Assembly (NCBI GenBank): GCA_020638035.1
Contig: JACKJI010000007.1
Location: forward strand, 49,018-113,017
Source: Hyphomicrobiaceae bacterium
GTDB taxonomy: Bacteria; Pseudomonadota; Alphaproteobacteria; Rhizobiales; Hyphomicrobiaceae
Direction of reading: 5' to 3'
DNA: 64,000 nucleotides
The translations under genes and the position numbers were made by a program. The notes beneath the pieces were generated by a model that had not been told where the DNA came from, searched no databases, and saw only the letters and a list, made by a program, of their open reading frames with translations. Positions 29,915 to 40,915 of this stretch are shown piece after piece. Every line of letters begins with the position of its first letter. The stretch's first letter is position 1.

Positions 29915-29939
29915 CGCTGGCACGTCCTAAAAGTTCGTA

Positions 29940-31205
29940 TTATGTATCGGGAAAATTCCTAAAGTTTGCAGGTCGCTCACCACCAACCGCCTCAAAAAAA
30001 GCTTCGTAAATTCTCATGAGCGCGGACCTAATACTATCTGGATCGGTCGAAGAAAGAGTAAACTCTACGACGATCGGGTCTTCCAAAAATGGCCCTAATC
30101 TCAGCACACCCCAATTCGACGGCACTGCAAGAATGTGTCGCTCAATGCCAGAAAGCCCCGCAATAACAGTAAACGGAGGCGATATTTGCAGATGATCCGT
30201 AAGTAGCTTTATGTAGGATGGAAGATTGTTTTGATAGGCTTCTTCCAGATTGGAAGCCCAGATGCCAGGAGGCCCACCGTCCTTTGGCTTGTGAACAGGG
30301 TCAGGTAGATACGAATCGAAGCCCCAAACTTCACAAGTCCGATGCAATTGCGTAGCGCTCAGCACAAAATTTGAGTCTGCCAATCGTTCATACGCGATTG
30401 CCCCCCACTTGTTGATAGCGACGGACATTGAATGCCACTCGTGAGCAAATGGTCTGACCTGTGATTTGTTCAGCGCCTCTTCTGCATCCTTGAATGCTAA
30501 TTGGCGAGTGCCCTTGCGTGGTATGACACGCAGGAAGGCTAATGGTCCTCTTTTGACCAACAGCCGGCGACATCGTCCGAAATGGCCGTCACTTTCTCTG
30601 TTTACGACCAAGTGGTCGGGCTGAAAATAGCGCGAAGGGTCACCGTCAATGTGTGCGACACGGTGGAATTGTGCAGTCTGCGGGCTATGTGCATCGACTA
30701 AGCGTCGAAGCTCTATTCTCAACTCTGACACTAGTTGCCTCTTAACAGACTCGGCTTGCTCCTTTGATGCGCCGGGCGGCAAGTTATAATGGATGGGGCC
30801 AGCCTTGTGCCGGAGGTCAAACGGTAGGGATGAGCGATCACCGTAAGCCGAGTTCAAAATCATAATAAGTCTGCGATCGCCAATAGTGTGCAACGCGTAT
30901 CCCAGCTCTATTGCGACGTTTGGATTTATGAGCTTCTTCGGTGGGCTGGCATCTGTCTGTCCAACGGGAGTAACGTCGGCAACGAAAACTTCGCTGTTTC
31001 GAATTTTCTCTAGAATGATATTGGCAAGGTCGGGCGAACCTGAGACATTTTTTCGGTCGTGGTCGAGGATTGCTTCGGGCCTTTCAGGTTCTTCGATTTC
31101 GCGTTCTTGGTTGAGAGCAGAAATTGCTGCTTCTAGTGCGTCACGCACAAAGAAGCGGCCCACCTTGCCAGGTAGATCGCTCTGCCATGACCAGAAAATC
31201 TTCAT
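29940..31205 (-). CDS. TIR-like/Rossmannoid nucleotide-binding protein, unknown (421 aa)
   Basis: The N-terminal 150 residues begin MKIFWSWQSDLPGKVGRFF and continue with DHDRKNVSGSPDLANIILEKIRNSEVFVADVTPVG and NPNVAIELGYALHTIGDRRLIMILN. This is the pattern of a TIR-like or deoxyribosyltransferase-like alpha/beta fold in which IE-LGYA is a conserved helix near the active site; such domains cleave or sense nucleotides in several defence systems. The C-terminal 260 residues show no motif I recognise. The base composition is clearly less GC-rich than in pyrG next door, which suggests transfer. It stands alone between the repeat block and pyrG; no partner gene is seen. A defence function is inference only. 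Confidence 0.6.
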   Translation of the reverse strand: MKIFWSWQSDLPGKVGRFFVRDALEAAISALNQEREIEEPERPEAILDHDRKNVSGSPDLANIILEKIRNSEVFVADVTPVGQTDASPPKKLINPNVAIELGYALHTIGDRRLIMILNSAYGDRSSLPFDLRHKAGPIHYNLPPGASKEQAESVKRQLVSELRIELRRLVDAHSPQTAQFHRVAHIDGDPSRYFQPDHLVVNRESDGHFGRCRRLLVKRGPLAFLRVIPRKGTRQLAFKDAEEALNKSQVRPFAHEWHSMSVAINKWGAIAYERLADSNFVLSATQLHRTCEVWGFDSYLPDPVHKPKDGGPPGIWASNLEEAYQNNLPSYIKLLTDHLQISPPFTVIAGLSGIERHILAVPSNWGVLRLGPFLEDPIVVEFTLSSTDPDSIRSALMRIYEAFFEAVGGERPANFRNFPDT

Positions 31206-31270
31206 CGAAAAACCGCTAAATTATGAAGAGGAGTAGCAGTCGAGACCTGACCGAAAATAGTAATCTGCCA

Positions 31271-32899
<1,629 letters not shown>

Positions 32900-33083
32900 G
32901 GGCTTGCAGAATACATAGACCGCCTCCGATTCGAAGAGGCAATTTCGCTTGTTCCACCGTCGGGCTTAGCTGCCGCATGGGTTGCCGGACGAACCCATCG
33001 GACTAATCGGCGATTTTGCCTCATCCACCGCCGCGCTGCTCCCATGGCTGGCAGCGGAGCCGGACGAAGGCGCAGACAGCAGA

Positions 33084-33112
33084 AAGGCCTCACGACGGGA
33101 ATCGGAGGCCTT
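33084..33112 (-). terminator. Hairpin after secG
   Basis: AAGGCCTC (33084-33091) and GAGGCCTT (33105-33112) form an 8-bp stem with a 13-base loop, 26 bases past the secG stop. On the minus strand the second arm is followed by TCTGC and no long T run, so it is a weak intrinsic terminator or an mRNA 3' stabiliser. Confidence 0.5.
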
Positions 33113-33137
33113 CTGATGATCGGGTTCCAGGCGCGGA

Positions 33138-33527
33138 TCAGTTGGAGCGCGGCACCTGCGGACCACCACCGCCCTGCAGCTTGTCGAGGATGCCGCCACG
33201 GCCGGCCGGGGCCGTGCCTTCGGCGGGTTTGTCGGCGGCAGCCGGCGCGCTGGTGCCTGCGGCGGGCTTGCCCTGATCGAGAACCGAGGGAGCGCCCGTG
33301 CGGTGGTTGGCAATCAGCGTCAGCGTAACCGAAGTCAGGAAGAAGGCCGCCGCCAGAGCCGCCGTCGTTCGCGTCAGCAGGTTGGCCGTGCCACGGCCCG
33401 TCAGGAAGCCACCACCGCCGCCGCCCGAACCCATGCCGAGCGCGCCGCCTTCGGACTTCTGCATCAGCACGACACCAACGAGCGCGGCGGCGATCATGAG
33501 GTGGACGACAAGGATAACTGTGGCCAT
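33138..33527 (-). CDS. secG: Preprotein translocase subunit SecG
   Basis: Small inner membrane subunit that assists SecYE during export. The 129-aa protein has two hydrophobic segments (about residues 2-20 and 52-73) flanking the signature VVLMQKSEGGALGMGSGGGGGGFLTGRGTANLLTR. The Ala/Pro-rich C-terminal tail (about 50 residues) is longer than in E. coli, which is common in alphaproteobacteria. Located between tpiA and pyrG, a conserved arrangement in this group, though a secreted protein gene intervenes here. Confidence 0.93.
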   Translation of the reverse strand: MATVILVVHLMIAAALVGVVLMQKSEGGALGMGSGGGGGGFLTGRGTANLLTRTTAALAAAFFLTSVTLTLIANHRTGAPSVLDQGKPAAGTSAPAAADKPAEGTAPAGRGGILDKLQGGGGPQVPRSN

Positions 33528-33719
33528 CGAGGGCTCCTGGACAGCAGCATTTCGGGAATTGGAGGGCCTAATACACGATTGTGGCGGCTCTGGCCAGCAC
33601 CCCCAGGCACGCGCCTGGCAACCGTCCGCGCCCGACCGCGATCACAGATCTCCGGGAGAAGTTGATCCGGGCCGGCCCCCAGGTCTACCCGGGCCATGCC
33701 GCAAGGCTTCCGGCCCTGC

Positions 33720-34361
33720 TCAGTTTTCGGGTGCGGCCTTGCCCTTGGGCTCCGCCGCGGCTTTCGGTGGTGGTGCGGACGAGGGAGCCCCGTCCACGTC
33801 CGGCTTGGTCGGGGCCGCGAGCGTCCCGCGCAGTGTCAGCGCATCGTCGCGCGCTTTTGCCGCCGGCCGAGATGCGGCCTTGCCAGAGGTTCCCGGCACG
33901 GACTTTCGCGTGGGCCGGCTTTCAGCCCCGGGTTCGGCTGCCTTCGCTTCCACCCGGCTGGGACGGGATGGAGGTGGCACGTCTTTGGCTTTGCGCGCAC
34001 CGGATTTGACCGCCGGTTTACGGCCCGGCTCTGGCGCATCGGCCGGCGCCGAAGAAGGTAGTGTCGGCTTGCCGATGACGTCGTGATCGCGGCAGCGGAA
34101 CAGCAAGTCCTCACGCACCGCGATCAGCCGGCGGACGTAGTTGAGCTGCTCAGCCGTCATGTTGACCTTGCCCCACTCGGGCCCGCGCGTGATGTTCTCG
34201 CTCGCACCCCCACCCTCCAGCAGCGCGCGTTCGGCCGCCAGCGCCTCACACTGCTCCTTGGGCAGTGGCTCAGCCAACGCGAACGGTGACAGGGCCGTTG
34301 CGGTCAACAGCATAAGAGCGGTGCCAACGAGGCTTAGACACGGCGCGATACGAGAGGTCAC
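33720..34361 (-). CDS. Secreted protein with Pro/Lys/Ala-rich tail, unknown (213 aa)
   Basis: I place the start at the GTG at 34361, which gives a standard signal peptide (TSRIAPCLSLVGTALMLLTATALSPFALA) and then EPLPKEQCEALAAERALL. A short folded part (about residues 31-95) has two cysteines, in EQCEAL and LFRCRDHD, that could form a disulfide and encloses the PEWGKVNMTAEQLNYVRRLIAVREDL helix. The remaining 115 residues are low-complexity, alternating Pro, Lys, Ala and Ser, and probably disordered. No family is recognised. It sits between secG and tpiA on the same strand. Confidence 0.7.
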   Translation of the reverse strand: MTSRIAPCLSLVGTALMLLTATALSPFALAEPLPKEQCEALAAERALLEGGGASENITRGPEWGKVNMTAEQLNYVRRLIAVREDLLFRCRDHDVIGKPTLPSSAPADAPEPGRKPAVKSGARKAKDVPPPSRPSRVEAKAAEPGAESRPTRKSVPGTSGKAASRPAAKARDDALTLRGTLAAPTKPDVDGAPSSAPPPKAAAEPKGKAAPEN

Positions 34362-34581
34362 GAGACACCCCAGGACCAGGACACGACAACGGACTGCGAG
34401 GCGACGACAACAAATTCCATTAGAGCATGCTTGCCGGCCATGCATGAAGACCAGCTGAAGCAACAGGCCCTCGACGGGCGCAGCCAGAACATGCACTGGC
34501 CGCGTAAACCTCAGCTCAGCCACAACAACTTGCTGCGGAACAAGAGCCACGTCGTTGCCCCCTGCGGCAGCCTACGCTCCG

Positions 34582-35349
34582 TCAGGTGCCATAAGCGCCA
34601 ACAATTCTCAAGAAGTCGTCGGCTTTGAGGCTGGCGCCACCGACCAGGGCACCGTTTACGTTGTCGATGCTCATCAACTCGCGCGCGTTGTCGGGCTTCA
34701 CCGACCCGCCATAGAGAATGCGCATGCGCGCGCCGTCCTCGCCGAACCGCTGCACCAGAGCGACGCGAATCGCGCCATGCACGGTCTCCACGTCGTCGGC
34801 CGTTGGTGTCAGGCCAGTGCCGATCGCCCACACGGGCTCGTAGGCGATGATCGTGTTGGCTGCGGTCGCCCCGTCGGGCACCGAATTCTCGAGTTGCCTA
34901 CGCACCACATCGAGCGTCAGGTCGGCTGCCCGCTGCCCGGCCGTTTCACCGATGCACACGATTGCCGACAGCCCAGCACGGTTGGCGGCGGCGGCCTTGT
35001 CGCGCACATGGCGGTCCATCTCGCCATGATCCGCACGGCGCTCCGAATGGCCGACAATTACTGCCGTTGCGCCCGCATCCTTGAGCATTTCAGCCGACAC
35101 ATCACCAGTGTGTGCCCCCTGTGCCGCGGTGTGGCAGTCCTGTCCGCCCACCAGGAGCCGTCCGCCCCCGGCCAGTTCTCCGAGGACCATGACAAGCGTC
35201 GCCGGAGGGCAGATCATGACGTCGACCGGAGCCGCAAATCCGGCCGCCGAGACCGCGTCGCGCACCTTGAGCGCCTGGTCCAGACCCGCCTTGAGCCCAT
35301 GCATCTTCCAGTTGCCGGCAACCAGGGGGCGGACGTCGCTATCGCTCAT
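34582..35349 (-). CDS. tpiA: Triosephosphate isomerase
   Basis: Interconverts dihydroxyacetone phosphate and glyceraldehyde 3-phosphate. The 255-aa barrel shows AGNWKMHG (Asn13, Lys15), the catalytic His in IVGHSERR, the catalytic Glu in IAYEPVWAIGTG, and the phosphate loop LYGGSVKPDN. Start at 35349 has AAGGAG eight bases upstream, better than the ATG 42 bases earlier. Divergent from ppiD across a 359-bp gap (35350-35708) that should contain both promoters and in which I see no gene. Confidence 0.96.
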   Translation of the reverse strand: MSDSDVRPLVAGNWKMHGLKAGLDQALKVRDAVSAAGFAAPVDVMICPPATLVMVLGELAGGGRLLVGGQDCHTAAQGAHTGDVSAEMLKDAGATAVIVGHSERRADHGEMDRHVRDKAAAANRAGLSAIVCIGETAGQRAADLTLDVVRRQLENSVPDGATAANTIIAYEPVWAIGTGLTPTADDVETVHGAIRVALVQRFGEDGARMRILYGGSVKPDNARELMSIDNVNGALVGGASLKADDFLRIVGAYGT

Positions 35350-35708
35350 CGGCAAAGCTCCTTTTTTGCTCGAACATTTCCACTCCATCAAAGCGCAAGG
35401 TGCCGACCGCGAACCACGCTCCCCGCGATCCCAGTACGTTGGGCGCTAGAGCGCTCTCACGGGGCGCTATCACCCGCGGCCGTGCGGCCCAGCGACCCGG
35501 CCGAACACGTGCGCGCACTCCCCTTCAGCCGCCGCCTGCCCCGCCGCGCTTGCTTTCGCGAGCAGCCTGCGCTTCATATGGCGCGTCATATCACGGGCCT
35601 CGGCCGCTTTGGCCGGGATTTCGACCTAATCGGCGTGCGGCGAATCGGAGCGGCAGGCATGTCCTTGCCCCCGCCGTGCGCCCAGACAACAGTGGAAGAA
35701 AGCCTCTC

Positions 35709-37604
35709 ATGCTCGAAGCCTTGCGACGCGGCTCCCAGGGAATTGTCGTCAAGCTCCTGCTCGCCATCCTCGTCCTGTCATTCGCCATCTGGGGCGTCGC
35801 GGACGTGTTCACGGGCTTTGGACGCAACTCTCTCGCAGAGGTCGGCGACGTCGAGATCTCCACAGAGGAGTATCAGCGCGTCTACCACAACGAACTCAAT
35901 GCGCTGTCCTATCGCGCCGGTCGCCGCATCACGGCAGAGCAGGCCCGCGCCTTCGGCCTCGACCAGCAGGTTCTCAAGCGCATGATCGGCTGGGCTGCCG
36001 TCGACACCCACGCTCACGAGCTGCGTCTGTCGCTTTCTGACGCCGCAATCGTGGAGGGCCTGAAGCGCGATCCGGCCTTCCAAGGGGCCGATGGCAAATA
36101 CTCGCGTTCCGCCGTCGACACGGTCATGCGCCAATTGAATCTTTCTGAGGCCGGGTTCGTCGCCCTGCGGCGCAAGGAGGAGCTGCGCCAGCAGATAACG
36201 GGAGCACTGAGCGAGGCCGTCGTCGTGCCCGAAGCGATGATCGACCTGTTGCACGGCAATCGTGAGGAGACGCGGGTGCTGAGCTATGTGCGCGTCGATC
36301 CCGACAAGGTCGTCAAGGTCGAGGCGCCAGACGAAGCGAAGCTGAAGGCAACCTACGAAACCCACAAAGGCGAGTTCGCTACCAAGCCGACCCGTAAGCT
36401 CGCCGTCCTGCTGCTCACGCTTGAAGACGCAAAAAAGCGCGTCACCGTGACGGACGAAGAGGCCAAGGCCGCCTACGAACAGGAGAAGGCCAGCTACGAC
36501 ACGCCGGAGAAGCGCCGCATCCAGCAGATCGCATTCCCCGACAAGGCCGCTGCCGAGGCTGCCAAGAAGGCGATCGACGGCGGGCAGAGCTTCGTCGACG
36601 CCGCCACCGCGGCGGGCGCAAAGGAAAGCGACATCGACCTCGGTCTGATCACGAAATCCAAGCTCTTTGATGCGGCCATTCGCGATGCAGCCTTTGCACT
36701 TGAGAAGGACAAAGTGTCCGACCCCGTCGAAGGCCGCTTCAGCACTGTTCTCCTGCGTGTCACGGCGATCGAGCCCGGCGAGCAGAGCACGTTCGACGGC
36801 GTCAAGCAGAAGGTGATCGACAAGCTTACCAACGAAAAGGCCCGCATCGAGATCGGCAAGTTGCACGATGATGTCGACGACGGCCGCGCTGGTGGCCGGG
36901 CGCTGAAGGACATTGCTGCCAAGACCGGTCTCACCTTCATCGACGTTCCAGCAGCCGATGCCAGCGGCATGTCGCCTGACGGCAAGCCCGTCATCGACCG
37001 GCCAGACGCCTCCCGCATCATCGGTGCTGGCTTTGCCGGTCAGATCGGCGTCGAGCAGGATCCCGTAGAACTTGCCGATAGCGGCTTCGCATGGGTCGAC
37101 GTGCTGGGCATCACGCCCGCCACGGACCGTCCTTTCGAGGAGGTCAAGGCCGAGGTCGAGAAGGTCTACGAGGCGGACGAACGCAAACGCCAGATCCGCG
37201 CCTTCGCCGACAAGCTCGTCGACCGCCTCAAGGCCGGCGAGACGATCGAGGCGGTGGCCGCGGATGCCGCAGCAGATGCAAAGGTCGAGACGAGCGCGCC
37301 GCTCACCCGCGCGACGACGCCACAGGGGCTTTCTCGCGCGGCGGTGGCCCAGGCCTTCGCCCTGGGCAAAGGAAGCGCCAGTTCAGCCGATACACAGGAC
37401 GGCAGCAGCCGCCACGTGTTCATCGTCAAGGAGGTCGTGCCGGCACCTGCGCCGACCAAGGAGCAGCGGGCGCGCCTCGTCAAGGAGCTGGAAGGCAATC
37501 TCGAAAGTGATGCCATCACCGCCTACGTCGAGGCTCTGCAGCGCCGGCTCGGGACGTATGTCAACCAAACGGCATTCGACCGCTTGAGCGGCGTGACGCA
37601 ATAG
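35709..37604 (+). CDS. PpiD-like membrane-anchored peptidyl-prolyl isomerase/chaperone
   Basis: A 631-aa SurA/PpiD family protein. A short cytoplasmic N-terminus and one membrane segment (about residues 13-33, VVKLLLAILVLSFAIWGVADV) precede the SurA-type N-terminal domain (STEEYQRVYHNELNAL, ITAEQARAFGLDQQVLKRMI), a central PpiC-like region (about 240-370) and a C-terminal helical domain. It would help newly exported proteins fold at the periplasmic face. The parvulin-like centre is diverged, so a pure chaperone role is possible. The start gives the correct membrane anchor; the frame is open 300 bases upstream without Shine-Dalgarno support. It precedes trpE, as often seen in this order. Confidence 0.88.
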   Translation: MLEALRRGSQGIVVKLLLAILVLSFAIWGVADVFTGFGRNSLAEVGDVEISTEEYQRVYHNELNALSYRAGRRITAEQARAFGLDQQVLKRMIGWAAVDTHAHELRLSLSDAAIVEGLKRDPAFQGADGKYSRSAVDTVMRQLNLSEAGFVALRRKEELRQQITGALSEAVVVPEAMIDLLHGNREETRVLSYVRVDPDKVVKVEAPDEAKLKATYETHKGEFATKPTRKLAVLLLTLEDAKKRVTVTDEEAKAAYEQEKASYDTPEKRRIQQIAFPDKAAAEAAKKAIDGGQSFVDAATAAGAKESDIDLGLITKSKLFDAAIRDAAFALEKDKVSDPVEGRFSTVLLRVTAIEPGEQSTFDGVKQKVIDKLTNEKARIEIGKLHDDVDDGRAGGRALKDIAAKTGLTFIDVPAADASGMSPDGKPVIDRPDASRIIGAGFAGQIGVEQDPVELADSGFAWVDVLGITPATDRPFEEVKAEVEKVYEADERKRQIRAFADKLVDRLKAGETIEAVAADAAADAKVETSAPLTRATTPQGLSRAAVAQAFALGKGSASSADTQDGSSRHVFIVKEVVPAPAPTKEQRARLVKELEGNLESDAITAYVEALQRRLGTYVNQTAFDRLSGVTQ

Positions 37605-37893
37605 GCCTTCCTACGACCGGCCACAGACTAGCTTGACCGTCGCGCCAAAATCGAAGCACAGCCGCAACCACATACGATTTCGGCGCGACGTGAGGGCCAC
37701 TAGGACAATCATCGGCTTAGTGCGGCGTTCAACGCACCATTGTTGATGCCATGCGAGCCGTAATGTCGATCAACTATGGCGTGACGCCCTACTAGGGTGG
37801 TGTCTCGCAATTGCCGAAACGAGGCTGCGGCAACGATGGCGGTATTTGCGGTTCACGACACCAGCGACAGCGAGTGAGAAGGTCTTAATTCCC

Positions 37894-39468
37894 GTGACGA
37901 AGCCCGAGACGCGGCGGCACGCCTGCATCGATACCTGGCCGGCGACCGCTGCATTCGCCGAGATCTACGACGGCGGCCGGGCACAGGTCGTCGCTACCCG
38001 CCTTGTCGCCGATCTTGAGACGCCGGTCTCCGCCTATCTGAAGCTGGCCGCCGGCCGCGCTCCGGCATTCCTGCTGGAATCGGTGGAAGGTGGCGCCGTG
38101 CGCGGTCGCTACTCGATCATCGGCCTGAAGCCTGACATCATCTGGCGCGCTACCGGCGAGCGCGCAGAGATCAACCGCACCGCCGAGACCGATCCCGACA
38201 CCTTCGTCGCCGACGCCCGTCCGACTCTCGCTTCACTCCGCGAGCTGCTGGACGAAAGCCGCATCGAGCTGCCGGAAACGCTGCCGCCGATGGCGGCCGG
38301 CGTGTTCGGCTATATGGGCTACGACACCGTTCGACTGATCGAGCGTCTCCCCAACGAGCCGACGGACATTCTGGGCGTTCCAGACGCAATCCTGGTGCGT
38401 CCGACGGTGATGGTCATCTTCGACGCCGTGCGCGACGAGATGACGGTCGTGACACCCGTCCGCCCCACCCCCGCCGCCTCCGCAGCGGCGGCCTATGCCG
38501 CAGCCCAACAACGCCTCGCCGAGGTTGTCGCCGCGCTCGATGGACCACTGAACCATGCGAGTGCCGCTGCCCAGGATACTCTGGCACTCGCTGAGCCTGT
38601 CTCCAACACATCGCCCGTCGAGTACATGGGCATGGTCGAGAAGGCCAAGGAGTACATCAAGGCCGGCGACATCTTCCAGGTGGTGCTGTCGCAGCGTTTC
38701 TCGACGCCGTTCGCGCTGCCGCCCTTCGCGCTTTATCGCGCGTTGCGCCGTCTCAATCCTTCGCCGTTCCTGTTCCATCTCGATTTCGGCACCTTCGCGC
38801 TCGTCGGCTCGAGCCCGGAAATCCTGGTGCGCGTGCGCGCGGGCGAAGTAACCATCCGACCGATCGCCGGCACCACGCGGCGCGGCGCCTCGAGTGCAGA
38901 GGACAAGCTACTGGCGGATGCGCTGCTGAAGGACCCCAAGGAACGTGCCGAGCACCTGATGCTGCTCGATCTCGGCCGCAACGACGTTGGCCGCGTCGCA
39001 GAGGTCGGCAGTGTCCGCGTCACCGACCGGTTTGTGATCGAGCGCTACAGTCACGTGATGCACATCGTATCCAACGTCGTCGGCCGGCTGTCGACCAAGT
39101 GCGATACCGTCGATGCGCTGATGGCCGGCTTCCCCGCAGGCACTGTCTCGGGCGCACCCAAGGTTCGCGCGATGGAAGTCATCGATGAGCTGGAAAAATC
39201 CAAGCGTGGCCCGTATGCCGGTTGCGTGGGTTATTTCGCAGCCGACGGCGAAATGGATACGTGCATCGTTTTGCGGACGGCGCTGGTGAAGGATGGCACG
39301 CTGCACGTCCAGTCGGGCGCCGGTGTCGTCTACGATTCGGTGCCGGAAAACGAGCAGCAGGAGTGCATCAACAAAGCCAAGGCGATCGTCCATGCCGCCG
39401 AGGAGGCGGTGCGTTTCGCTGGCGGCACTGGAAACGGACCCGGCGGCAACAAGGGCGCGTGGGGCTGA
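37894..39468 (+). CDS. trpE: Anthranilate synthase component I
   Basis: Converts chorismate and ammonia (from TrpG) to anthranilate. The 524-aa protein contains the tryptophan-feedback motif LLES in AFLLESVEGGAVRGRYS, the catalytic core GDIFQVVLSQRF, SPEILVRV, PIAGTRRG-like PIAGTTRRG, DLGRNDVGRV, HIVSNVVGRL and FPAGTVSGAPKVRAMEVIDELE. The start is uncertain: a GTG at 37894 gives TKPETRRHACI and fits the family length; a TTG at 37846 is further upstream. The 289 bases before it hold no tryptophan-rich leader that I can see. It heads the trpE-sixA-trpG-trpD-trpC run. Confidence 0.95.
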   Translation: MTKPETRRHACIDTWPATAAFAEIYDGGRAQVVATRLVADLETPVSAYLKLAAGRAPAFLLESVEGGAVRGRYSIIGLKPDIIWRATGERAEINRTAETDPDTFVADARPTLASLRELLDESRIELPETLPPMAAGVFGYMGYDTVRLIERLPNEPTDILGVPDAILVRPTVMVIFDAVRDEMTVVTPVRPTPAASAAAAYAAAQQRLAEVVAALDGPLNHASAAAQDTLALAEPVSNTSPVEYMGMVEKAKEYIKAGDIFQVVLSQRFSTPFALPPFALYRALRRLNPSPFLFHLDFGTFALVGSSPEILVRVRAGEVTIRPIAGTTRRGASSAEDKLLADALLKDPKERAEHLMLLDLGRNDVGRVAEVGSVRVTDRFVIERYSHVMHIVSNVVGRLSTKCDTVDALMAGFPAGTVSGAPKVRAMEVIDELEKSKRGPYAGCVGYFAADGEMDTCIVLRTALVKDGTLHVQSGAGVVYDSVPENEQQECINKAKAIVHAAEEAVRFAGGTGNGPGGNKGAWG

Positions 39469-39622
39469 CGGTGTGTGGTTGCCGCCGGCCCGCGTGATGT
39501 GATGCCCGGTGCTCTTCCGACACCCGCAGCAACGCCGTGAAAGACATCTTGTCACGGTCCGCTCGGCCCCATGACGCTCCTATCGCTTGCCAACGCCATT
39601 CCATGTCACCATCCTATCGACC

Positions 39623-40141
39623 ATGCTGACACTTCTCCTTCTCCGCCACGCCAAGTCGAGTTGGGACGATCTCTCGCTTGATGATTTCGATCGCCCGCTC
39701 GCCAAGCGTGGCACCAAGGCCGCCGCGGCTATCGGCCAGCATCTCGTCAAGCACGCGCTGATCCCCGATCTCGTGTTGTGCTCGACAGCGGTGCGAACGC
39801 GCGCCACCCTGACGCTCGTCATGAACGAGTTCACCGAGGCGACCCCGACCGTCGTCTACGACGAAGCTCTCTATCTGGCGGATGCCGAAACGCTGCTGGA
39901 GAAGATCCGCGCCATCAAAGGTTATCCGGCCGTCGTCATGGTCGTCGGCCACAACCCCGGCCTGCACGCCATCGCGCTGGAATTGATCCGCACCGCTCCG
40001 CGCGAACCCTTGCGCACGCTCGCCATGCAGTTTCCGACCGCTGCGCTCGCCCACATCAGCTTCGAAGCCCCGTCCTGGTCGCGCATCGCCCCGGCAACCG
40101 GCGAGCTGGTCGAATTCGTTCTGCCGCGCAAGCTCTCGTAG
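39623..40141 (+). CDS. Histidine phosphatase family protein (SixA-like)
   Basis: A 172-aa phosphoglycerate mutase-like phosphatase: the phospho-accepting histidine lies in LLLRHAKSSW (His9), FDRPLAKRG and LCSTAVRTRAT supply arginine contacts, and VVGHNPGLHAIA holds the second histidine. SixA removes phosphate from histidine phosphotransfer domains, but many SixA-like proteins have other targets, so the substrate is open. It sits between trpE and trpG, on the same strand, with 154 and 119 bases on either side; these two trp genes are normally adjacent, so this is an insertion in the operon. ATG 39623 is chosen because it starts right at the first beta strand. Confidence 0.88.
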   Translation: MLTLLLLRHAKSSWDDLSLDDFDRPLAKRGTKAAAAIGQHLVKHALIPDLVLCSTAVRTRATLTLVMNEFTEATPTVVYDEALYLADAETLLEKIRAIKGYPAVVMVVGHNPGLHAIALELIRTAPREPLRTLAMQFPTAALAHISFEAPSWSRIAPATGELVEFVLPRKLS

Positions 40142-40260
40142 GGCCGGACCCTGTGAGACCGCCCCCAGCGCTCGCTTGACGCCCCCAGCCCCGGTGCCTA
40201 CACCCAGGGGTGTCGAGGGCATCCGTCCCGCCCTGCCGTGTCACGAGAGCCACCCCGCCC

Positions 40261-40881
40261 ATGCTGATCCTCATCGATAACTACGACAGCTTCACGTACA
40301 ATCTGGTCCACTTCCTGGGTGAGCTTGGAGCGGACTCGGTCGTCATCCGCAACGACAAGGTGACGGCGGAAGAGGTGATCGCGCAAAAGCCCCAGGCGAT
40401 CGTGCTTTCGCCTGGCCCGTGCACGCCCAACGAGGCCGGTGTCTGTCTCGACCTCATCGCCAAGGCCGGCGCGACGATCCCGCTGCTCGGCGTCTGCCTC
40501 GGCCACCAGTCGATCGGCCAGTCCTACGGCGGCAAGGTGATCCGCGCGCCCGTGCCGATGCACGGCAAGCTCTCGCGCATCCGCCACGCGGGTAAGGGCA
40601 TCTTCAAGGGGCTGCCGCAGGACTTCGAGATCACCCGTTATCATTCCCTGATCGTGGAGCGCGAGAGTCTTCCCGAGTGCCTGGAGGTGACGGCTGAGAC
40701 TGACGATGGTCTCATCATGGGCCTGCAGCACAAGTCGCATCCCGTGCACGGCGTGCAGTTCCATCCCGAGAGCATTGCCTCCGAATACGGCCACGCGCTG
40801 CTTGCCAACTTCCTGGAGCTCGCCGGAATGAGCCCGAAGCGTGGAGCCATTCCGTCGCCGCGCCCCAGAAGTGCCGCATGA
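40261..40881 (+). CDS. trpG: Anthranilate synthase component II, glutamine amidotransferase
   Basis: Supplies ammonia from glutamine to TrpE; in some bacteria the same subunit also serves aminodeoxychorismate synthase. The 206-aa class I amidotransferase shows MLILIDNYDSFTYNLVHFLGELG, SPGPCTPNEAG, the nucleophile Cys79 in GVCLGHQSIGQ and HGVQFHPESIASEYG with the His-Glu pair. No fusion to TrpE, unlike in Rhizobium and Sinorhizobium. trpD starts 34 bases downstream. Confidence 0.95.
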   Translation: MLILIDNYDSFTYNLVHFLGELGADSVVIRNDKVTAEEVIAQKPQAIVLSPGPCTPNEAGVCLDLIAKAGATIPLLGVCLGHQSIGQSYGGKVIRAPVPMHGKLSRIRHAGKGIFKGLPQDFEITRYHSLIVERESLPECLEVTAETDDGLIMGLQHKSHPVHGVQFHPESIASEYGHALLANFLELAGMSPKRGAIPSPRPRSAA

Positions 40882-40915
40882 GGCTGAACGCCTTCTCCCG
40901 CGAGATTGTGAAACG

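Noticed and set aside
29303..29923. Open frames of 60-200 codons within the palindromic repeats
   Set aside because: They translate the repeat units (recurring SSSASCRGSRHQRG and ILGMKPRMT) on both strands and have no independent support.
37605..37893. A tryptophan attenuator leader before trpE
   Set aside because: No short frame with adjacent TGG codons and no clear alternative hairpins were seen.
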